Assembly: GCF_006715485.1 (NCBI RefSeq)
Contig: NZ_VFNH01000002.1
Span: 434,001 to 498,000, forward strand
Direction: 5' to 3'
From: Herbaspirillum sp. SJZ107
GTDB lineage: Bacteria; Pseudomonadota; Gammaproteobacteria; Burkholderiales; Burkholderiaceae_D
Length of the DNA stretch: 64,000 nt
Positions 24,674-33,949 of the stretch are shown here, piece by piece. The translations under genes were made by a program, and so were the position numbers. Below the pieces are notes generated by a model that made no database searches, was not told where the DNA came from, and worked only from the letters and a program-made list of their open reading frames with translations. Numbering within the stretch: the stretch's first letter is position 1; every line of letters starts with the position of its first letter.

Positions 24674-26515
24674 TTAAGGATAGAAGATGAAAATGTGGTA
24701 GCTGGAGGGCTTCAGGTCGGCCAGCGCGAAATGCAGCTTGATTGGCTGTTCCGAGCGCGGGCCGAAGCCGCTGGCCGCGGCAGCGCCGTTTTGCGGCAGA
24801 TACTCGCCGGGGGCGAACACGCGGCGCAGCACGGCCTTGTCGTTGGCGTCGGTCAGCTCGAGTTCGATGCTCGGCCAGGCCTGCACGAGATTACCCTGGT
24901 TGCGTAACAGTGTGTTGAGCGAATACGTGTCCGGGCCGAGCGTCGTCAATTCGCCGTTCTCGATGGCGAGATTGTCGATCTGGGTCGGCAATTCGACGCG
25001 GCAGCCGAGCAGGGCACAGGCGGCGCCCAATGCGGGCCGCGCGCCCGGATAGCGCGCCGCCAGCACGTTGCGGAAATTCAGCACGAGCTGGGCCGCCAGC
25101 ACCAGCAGCAGCACGACGGCGCCGATGGCCATCGCGATGCGGCGGGTGCGCCCCGACTGCTCCTGCTTGCGGCTGCGCTTGACGAATTCCGGCTCGTCGC
25201 TTTCCGGCACGCGCAGGCGCGGCGCTTCGATCCGGGTCGGGGTCAGCTTGGTGCGCCGCGCGCGGGCATCGAGCGCCTTGGCGCGCGCCGAGCGCGGTGC
25301 CGCCACGGCGGCCGGCGATGGTTCCTGCGGATCGGTGCCGGCCGAGGCGCGCAGCGGCAGCGGAGGCGGCGGCGCGCTCTCGTCCGGGAGGGCGGCGGCA
25401 TGCTGCGGCGCGCCATGCCGCGCAACATCGGGCGGGAACGCCGTCTCGTCGCCGGGCAGCGGCTGGGCTACCAGTTCCTCGTCCACCGGCAGGTCGAAGC
25501 TGGGTTCGATGCGGCCCGGCGGCGCGAACGACGGTGGCGGTACGGACGCGGCGGGCGCGGCCGGCGTGTCGATCGCTGCGGGCGCCACGGGTTCGGGCGG
25601 GGTGGCCGCCGGCGCATTGTTCTCGGGCGCCAGGCGCGGTTCGCGCCGTGGTTCGGCCCACGGTTCGATGCGCGGCTCGATCCTGCCTTGCGGCGCGAAC
25701 GTCAGCGTATCGACGGCATGCGCGAGCACGTCGCCGTGCGGTGGTTCGGGATCCTGCGGTTGGGACGGTGCCGGTTCGGTTGCGGCTGGCCGTACGTCAG
25801 CCTCCGCCTCGACGGCGCCGGCTTCTTCCACCGCATGCGCCAGCACATCGCCATGTGGCGGCTCGGGGTCCTGCGGCTGGGGCTGGGGCTGGGGCTGCGG
25901 CTGCGGTTCAACGGCTTCCGGCCCGGGCACTTCGTCATCCGGCGGGGGCAGGTCGACATCCACCACCGGGCCGGCCCCGGCTTCTTCGACCGCGTGGGCC
26001 AGCACGTCGCCGTGCGGCGGTTCCGGGTCTTGCGGCTGCGCTTCGGCCTCTGGCGTTCCTGCCATCGCCTGGCCCGGGGGCAGATCGGCATCCACCTGCC
26101 CGCCGGCGCTCGCCTCGACGGCATGCGCCAGCATATCGCCATGCGGCGGCTCGGGATCCTGCACGGCGGGCGCAGCCGCTGCATCCGGCGCTGTCTCGGG
26201 CAGGATGCCGGGCGGATCGAAGGTACTGGTGAAATCGAGGGTATGGACCGGCTGCGCCGTGACGTCGGCGCTGCTGTCTCGTTCTGCTTGCGGGGAAGCT
26301 GCGGGGGAGGGCGCCGCCACCTCGGCGGCAGGCGCCGGCGGCGGCATCTCGGGACCGGCGGCCGGCTTCGGCGCATCCAGGTCGATCAGGTGCGCGCTGC
26401 CGTCAAAGATGCGCTGGCAGGCGCCGCAGCGGACGATGCCGCCGCGGAGCTTGAGCTGGTCCGAGGCGACCCGGAACCTGGTCTGGCAAAACGGGCACTG
26501 GGTCGCGAGCGCCAT
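24674..26515 (-). CDS. MJ0042 zinc-ribbon / DUF3426 membrane protein with internal repeats
   Basis: 613 residues. An N-terminal zinc ribbon (Cys7-x2-Cys10 and Cys30-x2-Cys33) is followed by a low-complexity Pro/Glu/Ala region to about residue 450. One membrane segment follows (RIAMAIGAVVLLLVLAAQLV). The C-terminal DUF3426 domain, about 150 residues, lies outside the membrane. Inside the low-complexity region a 13-14-residue unit QDPEPPHGDVLAHAVE occurs four times (residues about 119, 162, 215 and 254). In many relatives the linker is much shorter. Function unknown; gene order prmA-DUF3426-PfkB kinase is conserved in Burkholderiales. It starts four bases downstream of the prmA stop codon. Confidence 0.88.
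   Translation of the reverse strand: MALATQCPFCQTRFRVASDQLKLRGGIVRCGACQRIFDGSAHLIDLDAPKPAAGPEMPPPAPAAEVAAPSPAASPQAERDSSADVTAQPVHTLDFTSTFDPPGILPETAPDAAAAPAVQDPEPPHGDMLAHAVEASAGGQVDADLPPGQAMAGTPEAEAQPQDPEPPHGDVLAHAVEEAGAGPVVDVDLPPPDDEVPGPEAVEPQPQPQPQPQPQDPEPPHGDVLAHAVEEAGAVEAEADVRPAATEPAPSQPQDPEPPHGDVLAHAVDTLTFAPQGRIEPRIEPWAEPRREPRLAPENNAPAATPPEPVAPAAIDTPAAPAASVPPPSFAPPGRIEPSFDLPVDEELVAQPLPGDETAFPPDVARHGAPQHAAALPDESAPPPPLPLRASAGTDPQEPSPAAVAAPRSARAKALDARARRTKLTPTRIEAPRLRVPESDEPEFVKRSRKQEQSGRTRRIAMAIGAVVLLLVLAAQLVLNFRNVLAARYPGARPALGAACALLGCRVELPTQIDNLAIENGELTTLGPDTYSLNTLLRNQGNLVQAWPSIELELTDANDKAVLRRVFAPGEYLPQNGAAAASGFGPRSEQPIKLHFALADLKPSSYHIFIFYP
25716..26161 (-). repeat. Four copies of a 41-bp coding repeat in the DUF3426 gene
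   Basis: Copies at 25716-25756, 25833-25873, 25992-26032 and 26121-26161, all in frame and all encoding (Q)DPEPPHGD(V/M)LAHAV. Spacing is 117, 159 and 129 bp, each divisible by three. The copies differ mainly at silent third positions, so the protein sequence seems to be kept by selection, not by recent copying alone. Confidence 0.85.
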
Positions 26516-26519
26516 GCGG

Positions 26520-27470
26520 TCACTCGCCGTGATCGGCGGCGCGCGACGGCGGTGCGGACTCCAAGCCGAGCTGCCCGTGCAGGGCGACCCAGCCGTCGTG
26601 CTCGGCCCAGACGCCCAGCTTGATGAAAGGTGCGTAGGCGGCGGCCACTTCCTCGGCCTGGCGCGCCAGCACGCCCGACAGGATCAGCGAACCGCCTTCG
26701 GCCACGCGGCCGGACAGCATCGGCGCCATCAGTTTCAATGGGCTCGACAGGATGTTGGCCACCACGATGTCGAAGCGGCTGTCCTTGCGCTCGGAAGCGC
26801 CGAAATCGTCCGGCACGTAAAAGTCGATGGCGCAGCCGTTGCGTTCGGCATTTAGCTTGGCCGATTCGATCGCCTGCGGGTCGATGTCGACGCCGGCCAC
26901 GTCGGCCGCGCCGAGCTTCTTGGCGACCATCGCCAGGATGCCGGAACCGCAGCCGTAGTCCAGCACCGACTTGCCCGGTGCCGGATGCGCTTCCAGCCAC
27001 TCCATGCACAGGCGGGTGGTCGGGTGGCTGCCGGTGCCGAAGGCCAGGCCCGGGTCGACTTCCAGGATCAGGCCGTTCGGGTCCGGGGCTTCGTGCCAGC
27101 TCGGCACGACCCAGATGTTCTTGCCGATGTGGATAGGCGCGAACTGCGATTGGGTCAGGCGCACCCAGTCGGCGTCCGCCACCGAGCGCACCGAAAAGTC
27201 CGGCAACTGCTCGAGGCCGATGGCGCGCGCCGCCTCGGCCACGATGGTGGCCTGGTCGTCGACCTCGTCGGTCAGGGCCACCACGCGGCTGTGGTCCCAT
27301 GCCGCCTGTTCCGGCACCATGCCGGGTTCGCCGAACAGCGGCTTCTCGTCTTCGGTACCTTCGTCGGCGTCTTCCACCGAGACCGACAGCGCGCCCGCTT
27401 CCATCAGGGCGTCCGACAGGGCCTCGGCGTGCTCGCGGGCGATTTCGATGACGACTTCAGTCCAGCTCAT
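26520..27470 (-). CDS. prmA: Ribosomal protein L11 methyltransferase
   Basis: 316 residues. Class I SAM-dependent enzyme that trimethylates Lys and N-terminal residues of ribosomal protein L11. SAM site [20 protein letters not shown], then VDIDPQAI; the catalytic-loop motif is [10 protein letters not shown]. The N-terminal substrate domain begins [20 protein letters not shown]. It overlaps the accC stop by ATGA, a common arrangement with accC in Betaproteobacteria. Confidence 0.95.
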   Translation of the reverse strand: MSWTEVVIEIAREHAEALSDALMEAGALSVSVEDADEGTEDEKPLFGEPGMVPEQAAWDHSRVVALTDEVDDQATIVAEAARAIGLEQLPDFSVRSVADADWVRLTQSQFAPIHIGKNIWVVPSWHEAPDPNGLILEVDPGLAFGTGSHPTTRLCMEWLEAHPAPGKSVLDYGCGSGILAMVAKKLGAADVAGVDIDPQAIESAKLNAERNGCAIDFYVPDDFGASERKDSRFDIVVANILSSPLKLMAPMLSGRVAEGGSLILSGVLARQAEEVAAAYAPFIKLGVWAEHDGWVALHGQLGLESAPPSRAADHGE

Positions 27471-28867
27471 TGTTCAACCTTGCTTTCCGATTTGGCACCG
27501 ATCGCCACGTCCTTCGGCAGGTCCGGCTTGTGGGCCAGTTTCTGTTCCAGATAATGGATGTTGGTGCCGCCTTCCATGAAGCGGGCGTCGACCATCAGTT
27601 CGCGGTGCAGCGGGATATTCGTCAGGATACCCTCGACCACCATCTCCGACAACGCGATCTGCATGCGGCGGATCGCCTGCTCGCGGGTGGCGCCGTAGGC
27701 GATGACCTTGCCGACCATCGAATCGTAGTGCGGCGGCACATAATAGCCTGCGTAGGCATGCGAATCGACGCGGATGCCGGGACCGCCCGGCGGATGCCAG
27801 CCGGTGATGCGGCCCGGCGACGGGGTGAACTTGAACGGATCTTCGGCGTTGATGCGGCACTCGATCGCGTGGCCCGACAGCATGATGTCGCGCTGGCGGA
27901 AGCGCAGGCGCTCGCCGCAGGCGATGCGGATCTGTTCCTGCACGATGTCGATGCCGGTGATCATTTCGGTGACCGGGTGTTCGACCTGCACGCGCGTGTT
28001 CATCTCGATGAAGTAGAACTCGCCGTTCTCGTACAGGAATTCGAAGGTGCCGGCGCCGCGGTAGCCGATCTTGCGGCAGGCTTCGGCGCAGCGGTCGCCG
28101 ATCTTCTCGATCAGCTTGCGCGGGATGCCCGGTGCCGGCGCTTCCTCGATCACCTTCTGGTGGCGGCGCTGCATCGAGCAGTCGCGCTCGCCCAGCCAGA
28201 CGGCCTGCTTGTGCTCGTCGGCCAGCACCTGGATTTCCACGTGGCGCGGATTTTCCAGGTACTTCTCCATATAGACTTCCGGATTGCCGAAGGCGGTGCC
28301 GGCTTCGGTCTTGGTCATTGCCACGGCGTTCAGCAGGGCCGCTTCGGTGTGCACGACGCGCATGCCGCGTCCGCCGCCGCCGCCGGCCGCCTTGATGATG
28401 ACCGGATAGCCGATCTTGCGCGCGGTCTGGATGATTTCCTTCGGATCGTCGGGCAGGGCGCCATCCGAACCCGGCACGCACGGCACGCCGGCCTTGATCA
28501 TGGCCTGCTTGGCCGAGACCTTGTCGCCCATCAGGCGGATCGATTCCGGACGCGGGCCGATGAACACGAAGCCCGATTTCTCGACGCGCTCGGCGAAGTC
28601 GGCGTTTTCCGACAGGAAGCCATAACCCGGGTGGATCGCTTCGGCGTCGGTGACTTCGGCCGCGCTGATGATCGCCGGCATGCTCAGGTAGCTTTTCGCA
28701 GATTGCGCCGGGCCGATGCAGACCGACTCGTCGGCCAGTTTGACGTACTTGGCATCCTTGTCGGCTTCCGAGTGCACGACGACGGTCTTGATGCCCATTT
28801 CACGGCAGGCGCGCTGGATACGCAGAGCGATTTCACCACGATTGGCGATGAGGATTTTTTCAAACAT
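27467..28867 (-). CDS. accC: Biotin carboxylase subunit of acetyl-CoA carboxylase
   Basis: 466 residues. ATP-grasp enzyme that carboxylates the biotin on AccB, first step of fatty-acid synthesis. N-terminal [20 protein letters not shown], Gly-rich ATP loop [14 protein letters not shown], catalytic [18 protein letters not shown]-type segment (here [17 protein letters not shown]). About 15 residues longer at the C-terminus than the E. coli enzyme. Start ATG at 28867. The 129-bp gap to accB contains an inverted repeat that may affect relative expression. Confidence 0.97.
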   Translation of the reverse strand: MFEKILIANRGEIALRIQRACREMGIKTVVVHSEADKDAKYVKLADESVCIGPAQSAKSYLSMPAIISAAEVTDAEAIHPGYGFLSENADFAERVEKSGFVFIGPRPESIRLMGDKVSAKQAMIKAGVPCVPGSDGALPDDPKEIIQTARKIGYPVIIKAAGGGGGRGMRVVHTEAALLNAVAMTKTEAGTAFGNPEVYMEKYLENPRHVEIQVLADEHKQAVWLGERDCSMQRRHQKVIEEAPAPGIPRKLIEKIGDRCAEACRKIGYRGAGTFEFLYENGEFYFIEMNTRVQVEHPVTEMITGIDIVQEQIRIACGERLRFRQRDIMLSGHAIECRINAEDPFKFTPSPGRITGWHPPGGPGIRVDSHAYAGYYVPPHYDSMVGKVIAYGATREQAIRRMQIALSEMVVEGILTNIPLHRELMVDARFMEGGTNIHYLEQKLAHKPDLPKDVAIGAKSESKVEQ

Positions 28868-28937
28868 GGTAAGTTCGATGTTTCTGTGAGTGCCGGTAGA
28901 TGGCCGGAGACAACTGAATCGGAAGGGCGGAGGGCAG

Positions 28938-28974
28938 AAGTCCGGAGGCTTCCTTGCGAAAGGCTCCGGACTTC
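28938..28974. other. Inverted repeat between accB and accC
   Basis: AAGTCCGGAG and CTCCGGACTT are perfect complements, extended by a GC and AA/TT beyond a bulge, with a loop of about 16 bases. No T-run follows on the minus strand, so it is not a standard terminator. It may be a processing or attenuation structure within the accBC message. Confidence 0.6.
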
Positions 28975-28996
28975 GGTCCGTTGACGATAATGGGTC

Positions 28997-29467
28997 TTAG
29001 CCGATCACGAACAGCGGCTGGCCGAATTCGACGGGCTGGCCGTTTTCCACCAGGATCTTGGTGATGGTGCCGGAGAGGTCGGCATCGATTTCGTTGAGGA
29101 GCTTCATCGCTTCGATGATGCACAGGGTATCGCCTTCCTTCACATTGGCGCCGACTTCGACGAAGGCCGGCGCGCCCGGGGACGACGAGCGGTAGAAGGT
29201 GCCGACCATCGGCGACTTCACGACATGGCCGGTTTCTGCCGGGGCTGCGGCCGGCTCGGCTGCTGCAGGTGCCGGGGCTGCGGCGCCCTGGACTGCCGGC
29301 GCCTGGAATTGCTGGACGCCTTGCGGCGGCACCATGACCATCTGATTCTGCGGGATTGCCGAGGACTTGACGATGCGAACCTTGCTTTCGCCTTCGGTCA
29401 CTTCGAGTTCAGCGATATCCGATTCGGCGACGAGGTCGATCAATGTCTTGAGTTTTCTTAGATCCAT
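28997..29467 (-). CDS. accB: Biotin carboxyl carrier protein of acetyl-CoA carboxylase
   Basis: 156 residues. The N-terminal part ([20 protein letters not shown]) is the usual AccB start. A Pro/Ala-rich flexible linker of about 40 residues follows, then the biotinyl domain. The biotinylated residue is Lys122 in EAMKLLNEI, 34 residues before the end as expected. The Ala/Pro linker contains a [20 protein letters not shown] stretch. Upstream of accC; both lie downstream of aroQ, 85 bases from its stop. Confidence 0.97.
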   Translation of the reverse strand: MDLRKLKTLIDLVAESDIAELEVTEGESKVRIVKSSAIPQNQMVMVPPQGVQQFQAPAVQGAAAPAPAAAEPAAAPAETGHVVKSPMVGTFYRSSSPGAPAFVEVGANVKEGDTLCIIEAMKLLNEIDADLSGTITKILVENGQPVEFGQPLFVIG

Positions 29468-29552
29468 GTGAAACCCCTGGAATTATATGTTTATGAGGAT
29501 GCGGTGCGGAACTGCTCGCAAATCCGCACGGAATGCGTGAAGTTGACGTAGA

Positions 29553-29990
29553 TTAACGCTCTTTGAGTGCAAAGTCGATGGCAAAGCGATATCCATCAGC
29601 GCCCAGTCCGCAAATCGTGCCTTGCGCAATCGCGGACAAAAACGAATGGTGCCGAAACTCCTCACGCTTATAAATATTAGACAGGTGCACTTCCACGAAC
29701 GGAATCTCCACCGCGGCCAGCGCATCGCGCAAGGCCACGCTGGTATGCGTCAGCCCGCCCGGGTTGATGACGATGGCGTCGACCGCTTCCTGCCTGGCGG
29801 CATGGATGCGGTCGATCAGCGCGCCTTCATGGTTGCTCTGGAAGCAGGCAATGCTTGCGCCCGCCGCCGCTGCCTGGCTCGTCGCGGCCTGTTCGATGTC
29901 GGCCAGGGTAGTGGCACCGTACACCGCAGGCTCACGCGTCCCCAGCAAATTCAGGTTGGGGCCATTGAGCAGCAGGAGCTTTTTCGCCAT
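29553..29990 (-). CDS. aroQ: Type II 3-dehydroquinate dehydratase
   Basis: 145 residues. Third step of the shikimate pathway, dehydrating 3-dehydroquinate. The start [20 protein letters not shown] with the flexible active-site loop is diagnostic. Further motifs are [29 protein letters not shown], and [17 protein letters not shown] with the catalytic His. I chose the ATG at 29990, which gives the family N-terminus; the 20 codons upstream do not look coding. The aroE gene of the same pathway lies at 37 kb. Confidence 0.95.
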   Translation of the reverse strand: MAKKLLLLNGPNLNLLGTREPAVYGATTLADIEQAATSQAAAAGASIACFQSNHEGALIDRIHAARQEAVDAIVINPGGLTHTSVALRDALAAVEIPFVEVHLSNIYKREEFRHHSFLSAIAQGTICGLGADGYRFAIDFALKER

Positions 29991-30107
29991 GATGAACCGT
30001 CTATTTGCCCGAAAGACAGGCATTTTGCCGCCAACATTACGTGTTGGCAAGCGATATAAGGAAGTGCGAAGGGAAGTGAACGACCGTTCGCGAATGCGTC
30101 GGGCCGC

Positions 30108-30653
30108 CTACAGCCTGGCCAGATCGGCACGCAACTGGTCGAACTTCAGCTTGCCCAGGTAGGTCTTGATCACCTTGCCGTCGGCGCCGATCAGCACCGT
30201 ATAGGGCAGGCCGCCGGCCGTATTCCCGAGGCCGCGCGCCAGGTCGGTCGCCCCCATCCCGCCCACGTACAGCGGATAGGCCACCTTGGTCTTTTGCGTG
30301 AACTGGACGAGGTTGCTGGGCGAATCGATGCCGATGCCGATCACATGGAAGCGCTTGCCGCCGTCCTTGGCCGCCAGCGCCGACAGTTCCGGCATCTCCT
30401 GCACACAGGGCGCGCACCAGGATGCCCAGAAATTCACCAGCAGCGGCTTGCCTTTCCATTGCGCCAGCGATTGCGGCTTGCCGGACAGGTCGTTCAGCGA
30501 CTGCGCATACAGGGCGGCACCGGAATTGCCTGCGGCGGCGCCGGCCGCGGCCTTGGTATCCTGCTTGACGGCGGCGATCGCGCCGAGGGTGGTAAATGCG
30601 GCGGCCACGATCAGGTAGGCGGCCAGGCGCGGCTTGTTGACCTTCTTATTCAT
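30108..30653 (-). CDS. TlpA-like thioredoxin-fold disulfide reductase
   Basis: 181 residues with an N-terminal membrane anchor (AAYLIVAAAFTTLGAIAAV) and a periplasmic thioredoxin domain. The active site is Cys80-Ala-Pro-Cys83 in NFWASWCAPCVQEMPEL. The cis-Pro loop is GLPYTVLIGADG. By family it would reduce periplasmic disulfides, for example in cytochrome c or oxidase assembly. It overlaps the upstream gene by eight bases, so the two are co-translated. 117 bases separate it from aroQ. Confidence 0.9.
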   Translation of the reverse strand: MNKKVNKPRLAAYLIVAAAFTTLGAIAAVKQDTKAAAGAAAGNSGAALYAQSLNDLSGKPQSLAQWKGKPLLVNFWASWCAPCVQEMPELSALAAKDGGKRFHVIGIGIDSPSNLVQFTQKTKVAYPLYVGGMGATDLARGLGNTAGGLPYTVLIGADGKVIKTYLGKLKFDQLRADLARL

Positions 30654-31278
30654 CTTGCTCCAGGGTTTCGTCAGTCATCATCAGGGCGCGCAGGCCCGCC
30701 AGGTCGACGCGCTGCAGGCGGCCGTCGGCACGCGGTTTCAGGGCGCCGCGCAAATCGTTCATGTCATACAGTTCGGCGTGGACCGGTTCCTTATGCCACA
30801 TGAAACTCACCGTTTCAACCGGATCGTGGCGGCCGCCCTTGAAGTGCGGGGTTTCCGAGATGTCGATATCGACGTTCCGGTTCAGCAGCCAGATCTCGAC
30901 TTCCTTGGCGCTGTCTGCGAACAATTGCAGGTGGATGTCGTCATGTTCGCCGGCGGTGCCGTTCAGGACCGCGCCGGTGAGGTAGGGCCGGAACTCGGCC
31001 AGCGCTTCCATCACTTCGAGCGCGGCGCCGCGCAGATGCTTCAGGCGTGCCGCCTGCGCCGGCCCCTGGAACAGGGACTGGTAGCGGCGCACCTCGTCTT
31101 CGACTTGTAGATTGTCGGGCAAATAATTCGGGGCGGGGCGGTCGACCCCCAGCACCTGGCGCGCGGCCTTGGCCTTGGCGGTGGCGTAGTCGGCGCCATC
31201 CTGGGCGATCATGCGTGCGGCCGTCGCAGCGATGCGGGTTCGCAACTGTTGGAGGTCATCATTTGAATTCGGCATCAT
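30646..31278 (-). CDS. Conserved protein of unknown function upstream of tlpA
   Basis: 210 residues, soluble, no signal peptide. N-terminal helix MMPNSNDDLQQLRTRIAATA. A central segment (LTGAVLNGTAGEHDDIHLQL, then FADSAKEVEIWLLNRNVDID) is reminiscent of nucleotidyltransferase-fold proteins, but I see no convincing catalytic Gly-Ser/Asp triad and do not assign activity. Divergent from mpl (89-base gap) and overlapping tlpA; this position is conserved in Oxalobacteraceae-type genomes as far as I recall. A second ATG at 31275 is an equal start candidate. Confidence 0.75.
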   Translation of the reverse strand: MMPNSNDDLQQLRTRIAATAARMIAQDGADYATAKAKAARQVLGVDRPAPNYLPDNLQVEDEVRRYQSLFQGPAQAARLKHLRGAALEVMEALAEFRPYLTGAVLNGTAGEHDDIHLQLFADSAKEVEIWLLNRNVDIDISETPHFKGGRHDPVETVSFMWHKEPVHAELYDMNDLRGALKPRADGRLQRVDLAGLRALMMTDETLEQDE

Positions 31279-31366
31279 GTCTCAGATCATACTCTTGAAC
31301 GGAAAATGGCATCGCGTCGGGTAAAATCGCGTATTCCTTTATTTCCCTGCATCTTTTTCGACCACC

Positions 31367-32737
31367 ATGCACATCCATATTCTCGGCATCTGCGGCACCT
31401 TCATGGGTGGGCTGGCTGTCCTGGCCAAGGAAGCCGGCCACCGTGTCACCGGCTGCGACGCCAACGTCTATCCCCCGATGAGTACCCAGCTCGAAGCCCA
31501 GGGCATCGAGCTGATCCAGGGATATGGCCCGGAACAGGTCGCGCTGGAACCGGATCTGTATGTGGTCGGAAACGTGATGACGCGCGGCAATCCGCTGATC
31601 GAGGAAATCCTGAACCGCGGCCTGCCTTATGTATCTGGCCCGCAGTGGATCGGTGAGCATATCCTGCGTAATAAATGGGTGCTGGCGGTGGCCGGTACCC
31701 ACGGCAAGACCACGACCACCTCGATGCTGGCCTGGATCCTGGAAGATGCCGGCTATGCGCCGGGTTTCCTGATCGGCGGCGTGCCGATGAACTTCGGCGT
31801 CTCGGCGCGCCTGCAGGGTGACAAGGACTCGGACTTCTTCGTGATCGAAGCCGACGAATACGACACCGCCTTCTTCGACAAGCGCTCCAAGTTCGTGCAT
31901 TACCACGCCAAGACCGCGGTCTTGAACAACCTGGAATACGACCACGCCGACATCTTCCCGGACATCGGCGCCATCGAGACCCAGTTCCACCACCTGGTAC
32001 GCACCGTGCCCGGCGTGGGCCGCCTGGTCGTGAACGGCGACGAAGCCTCGATCGGCCGCGTGCTCAAGCGCGGCTGCTGGAGCGAGAAGGAAGCCTTCGG
32101 CGTGGCCGAGGGCGTGGACTGGAGCCTGGTCGAGCATCCGGGCGGCGCCAGCTTCGATGTCATCTTCAATAAAGAAGTGCAGGGCACCGTGCACTGGGAC
32201 CTGAGCGGCCACCACAACCGCACCAATGCGCTGGCCGCGATCGCCGCCGCGCGCCACGTCGGCGTGCCGCCCGCGCAGGCGATCGAATCGCTGTCGCGTT
32301 TCCAGAACGTCAAGCGGCGCATGGAAGTGCGTGGCGTGGTGAACGGCGTGACGGTGTACGACGACTTCGCCCACCATCCGACCGCGATCGCGACGACGGT
32401 GGGCGGCCTGCGCCAGAAGATTGGTACCAATGGCCGCATCCTGGCCGTGCTCGAACCGCGCTCGAACACCATGAAACTGGGCGCCATGAAGGATGCGCTG
32501 CCGGGCAGCCTGAAGGATGCCGACCTGGTGTTCGGCTTCGGCAGCCAGCAGGCGCTGGGCTGGTCGCTGGCCGACGCCCTGAAACCGCTGGGCAACATCG
32601 CCCACAGCTTCGACCAGATCGACTATATGGTGCAGGCGATCGTCCAGGCGGCCCAGCCGGGCGACCATATCCTGGTAATGAGCAACGGCGGCTTCGGCGG
32701 CGTGCACCAGAAACTGCTGGAAAGCCTGGCGGCATGA
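31367..32737 (+). CDS. mpl: UDP-MurNAc : L-Ala-gamma-D-Glu-meso-DAP ligase
   Basis: 456 residues. Mur-ligase fold enzyme that recycles the tripeptide released from peptidoglycan by joining it to UDP-MurNAc. N-terminal MHIHILGICGTFMGGLAVLA, ATP loop VAGTHGKTTTTSM, central EYDTAFFDKRSKFVHYHA, and the C-terminal domain with YDDFAHHPTAI. First gene of the plus-strand run; its TGA overlaps the next ATG. Confidence 0.96.
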   Translation: MHIHILGICGTFMGGLAVLAKEAGHRVTGCDANVYPPMSTQLEAQGIELIQGYGPEQVALEPDLYVVGNVMTRGNPLIEEILNRGLPYVSGPQWIGEHILRNKWVLAVAGTHGKTTTTSMLAWILEDAGYAPGFLIGGVPMNFGVSARLQGDKDSDFFVIEADEYDTAFFDKRSKFVHYHAKTAVLNNLEYDHADIFPDIGAIETQFHHLVRTVPGVGRLVVNGDEASIGRVLKRGCWSEKEAFGVAEGVDWSLVEHPGGASFDVIFNKEVQGTVHWDLSGHHNRTNALAAIAAARHVGVPPAQAIESLSRFQNVKRRMEVRGVVNGVTVYDDFAHHPTAIATTVGGLRQKIGTNGRILAVLEPRSNTMKLGAMKDALPGSLKDADLVFGFGSQQALGWSLADALKPLGNIAHSFDQIDYMVQAIVQAAQPGDHILVMSNGGFGGVHQKLLESLAA

Positions 32738-33336
32738 GCGGGCGGCCGCATATCCTGTATCTGCACGGCTTCCGCTCGTCGCCGCGCTCGTACAAGGCGC
32801 GCGTGGTGCATGGGCGCATGGCCGAGCTGGGGCGCGCGCATGAACTGATCTGCCCGCAACTGCCGGCTTCGCCGAAAGCGGCGATGGACCTGGTGCTGAC
32901 GCTGGCCGAACGCCATGCCGACAAGGGACCTGACGGGATCGCCGTCATCGGTTCCTCGCTCGGCGGCTTTTATGCGACCTGGCTGGCCGAGCGCTTCGGC
33001 TGCCGCGCGGCGCTGGTGAACCCGGCGGTCGATCCGCTGAAAGACCTGGACAAGCACGTCGGCGTGACCACCGCCTGGCATTCGGATGAACCGTTCGAGT
33101 TCAAGCGCGCCTACATCGACGAGCTGGCCGCGCTGAAAGTGGACCGGATCACGCGTCCGGAGCGTTACTTCCTGCTGGCGGCGACCGGCGACGAAGTGCT
33201 GGATTATCGCGACATGGTCGCCCATTACGCCGGGGCGCACCAGCATGTGATCCAGGGCAGCGATCACGCCGTATCGGAATTCGAGCAATATGTCGACGAG
33301 GTGCTGGCATTCTGCATGACGGCAGCGCCGGCGTGA
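32734..33336 (+). CDS. YqiA/YcfP-type alpha/beta-hydrolase esterase
   Basis: 200 residues. Small alpha/beta hydrolase with N-terminal ILYLHGFRSSPRSYKA, nucleophile elbow GSSLGGFYATWLAERFG (Ser), a catalytic Asp near LLLAATGDEVLDYRD and His near QGSDHAVSEFE. YqiA-type proteins are esterases of unclear physiological substrate. The start overlaps the mpl stop (ATGA), so expression is coupled. Confidence 0.9.
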   Translation: MSGRPHILYLHGFRSSPRSYKARVVHGRMAELGRAHELICPQLPASPKAAMDLVLTLAERHADKGPDGIAVIGSSLGGFYATWLAERFGCRAALVNPAVDPLKDLDKHVGVTTAWHSDEPFEFKRAYIDELAALKVDRITRPERYFLLAATGDEVLDYRDMVAHYAGAHQHVIQGSDHAVSEFEQYVDEVLAFCMTAAPA

Positions 33337-33343
33337 GGGTGAC

Positions 33344-33946
33344 TTGAGAACACCATCGCTGCGCCAGGCCCGCTGGCTGGCGCATCCCGGGGGCGTGCGC
33401 GCACCGATGGCGATGCGCGCCTGGCTGACCACGCCCGGTTCGCTGACCGCACGCCTGGTGGCGCACAGCCGCGCTTTTCGCGTGCAGAAAGTGCGCCAGG
33501 CGGGTGCGCTCTGCCTGGCGGACGAGGCCGGCGCACTCGGCCTGGCGCGCCGGCAGCGCGTATGGGAGCGCGAGGTGCTGCTGCGCTGCGACGGCCGCCC
33601 GGCGGTGTACGGCCACACGGTGGTGCCGCTGGACGCCACGGCGCACGACTGGCCGCTGTTTTCGGCGCTGGGCGAGCGCTCGCTCGGCACCACGCTGTTT
33701 TACGATCCGCTGGTCCGGCGTGGCCGGCTCGAATTTGCCCGGATCCGGCCGGGCCACCCGCTGCTGGCGCGCGTGCGCGCGGCGCTTGGCCCGGAGGCGG
33801 ACAATGCGCAGGCGGATCCGGATGCGACTTATTATGCCCGGCGCTGCGTCTACCGCCGCCGTCAAGGCCTGCTGCTGGTCACCGAGGTATTCTTGCCCGC
33901 GGTACTGGACCTGGCGCCGGCCGCAACCAACATGAACCTGAAATAG
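33344..33946 (+). CDS. ubiC: Chorismate pyruvate-lyase UbiC
   Basis: 200 residues. Converts chorismate to 4-hydroxybenzoate plus pyruvate, first committed step of ubiquinone synthesis. Visible motifs: RAWLTTPGSLTARL near the N-terminus, VWEREVLLRCDG with the substrate Arg, ERSLGTTLF, and VTEVFLPAVL with the catalytic Glu. The start is a TTG at 33344; GAGGGT lies just upstream as ribosome site and no ATG or GTG gives a better fit. Slightly Arg-rich, but otherwise normal. Confidence 0.9.
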   Translation: MRTPSLRQARWLAHPGGVRAPMAMRAWLTTPGSLTARLVAHSRAFRVQKVRQAGALCLADEAGALGLARRQRVWEREVLLRCDGRPAVYGHTVVPLDATAHDWPLFSALGERSLGTTLFYDPLVRRGRLEFARIRPGHPLLARVRAALGPEADNAQADPDATYYARRCVYRRRQGLLLVTEVFLPAVLDLAPAATNMNLK

Positions 33947-33949
33947 ATT

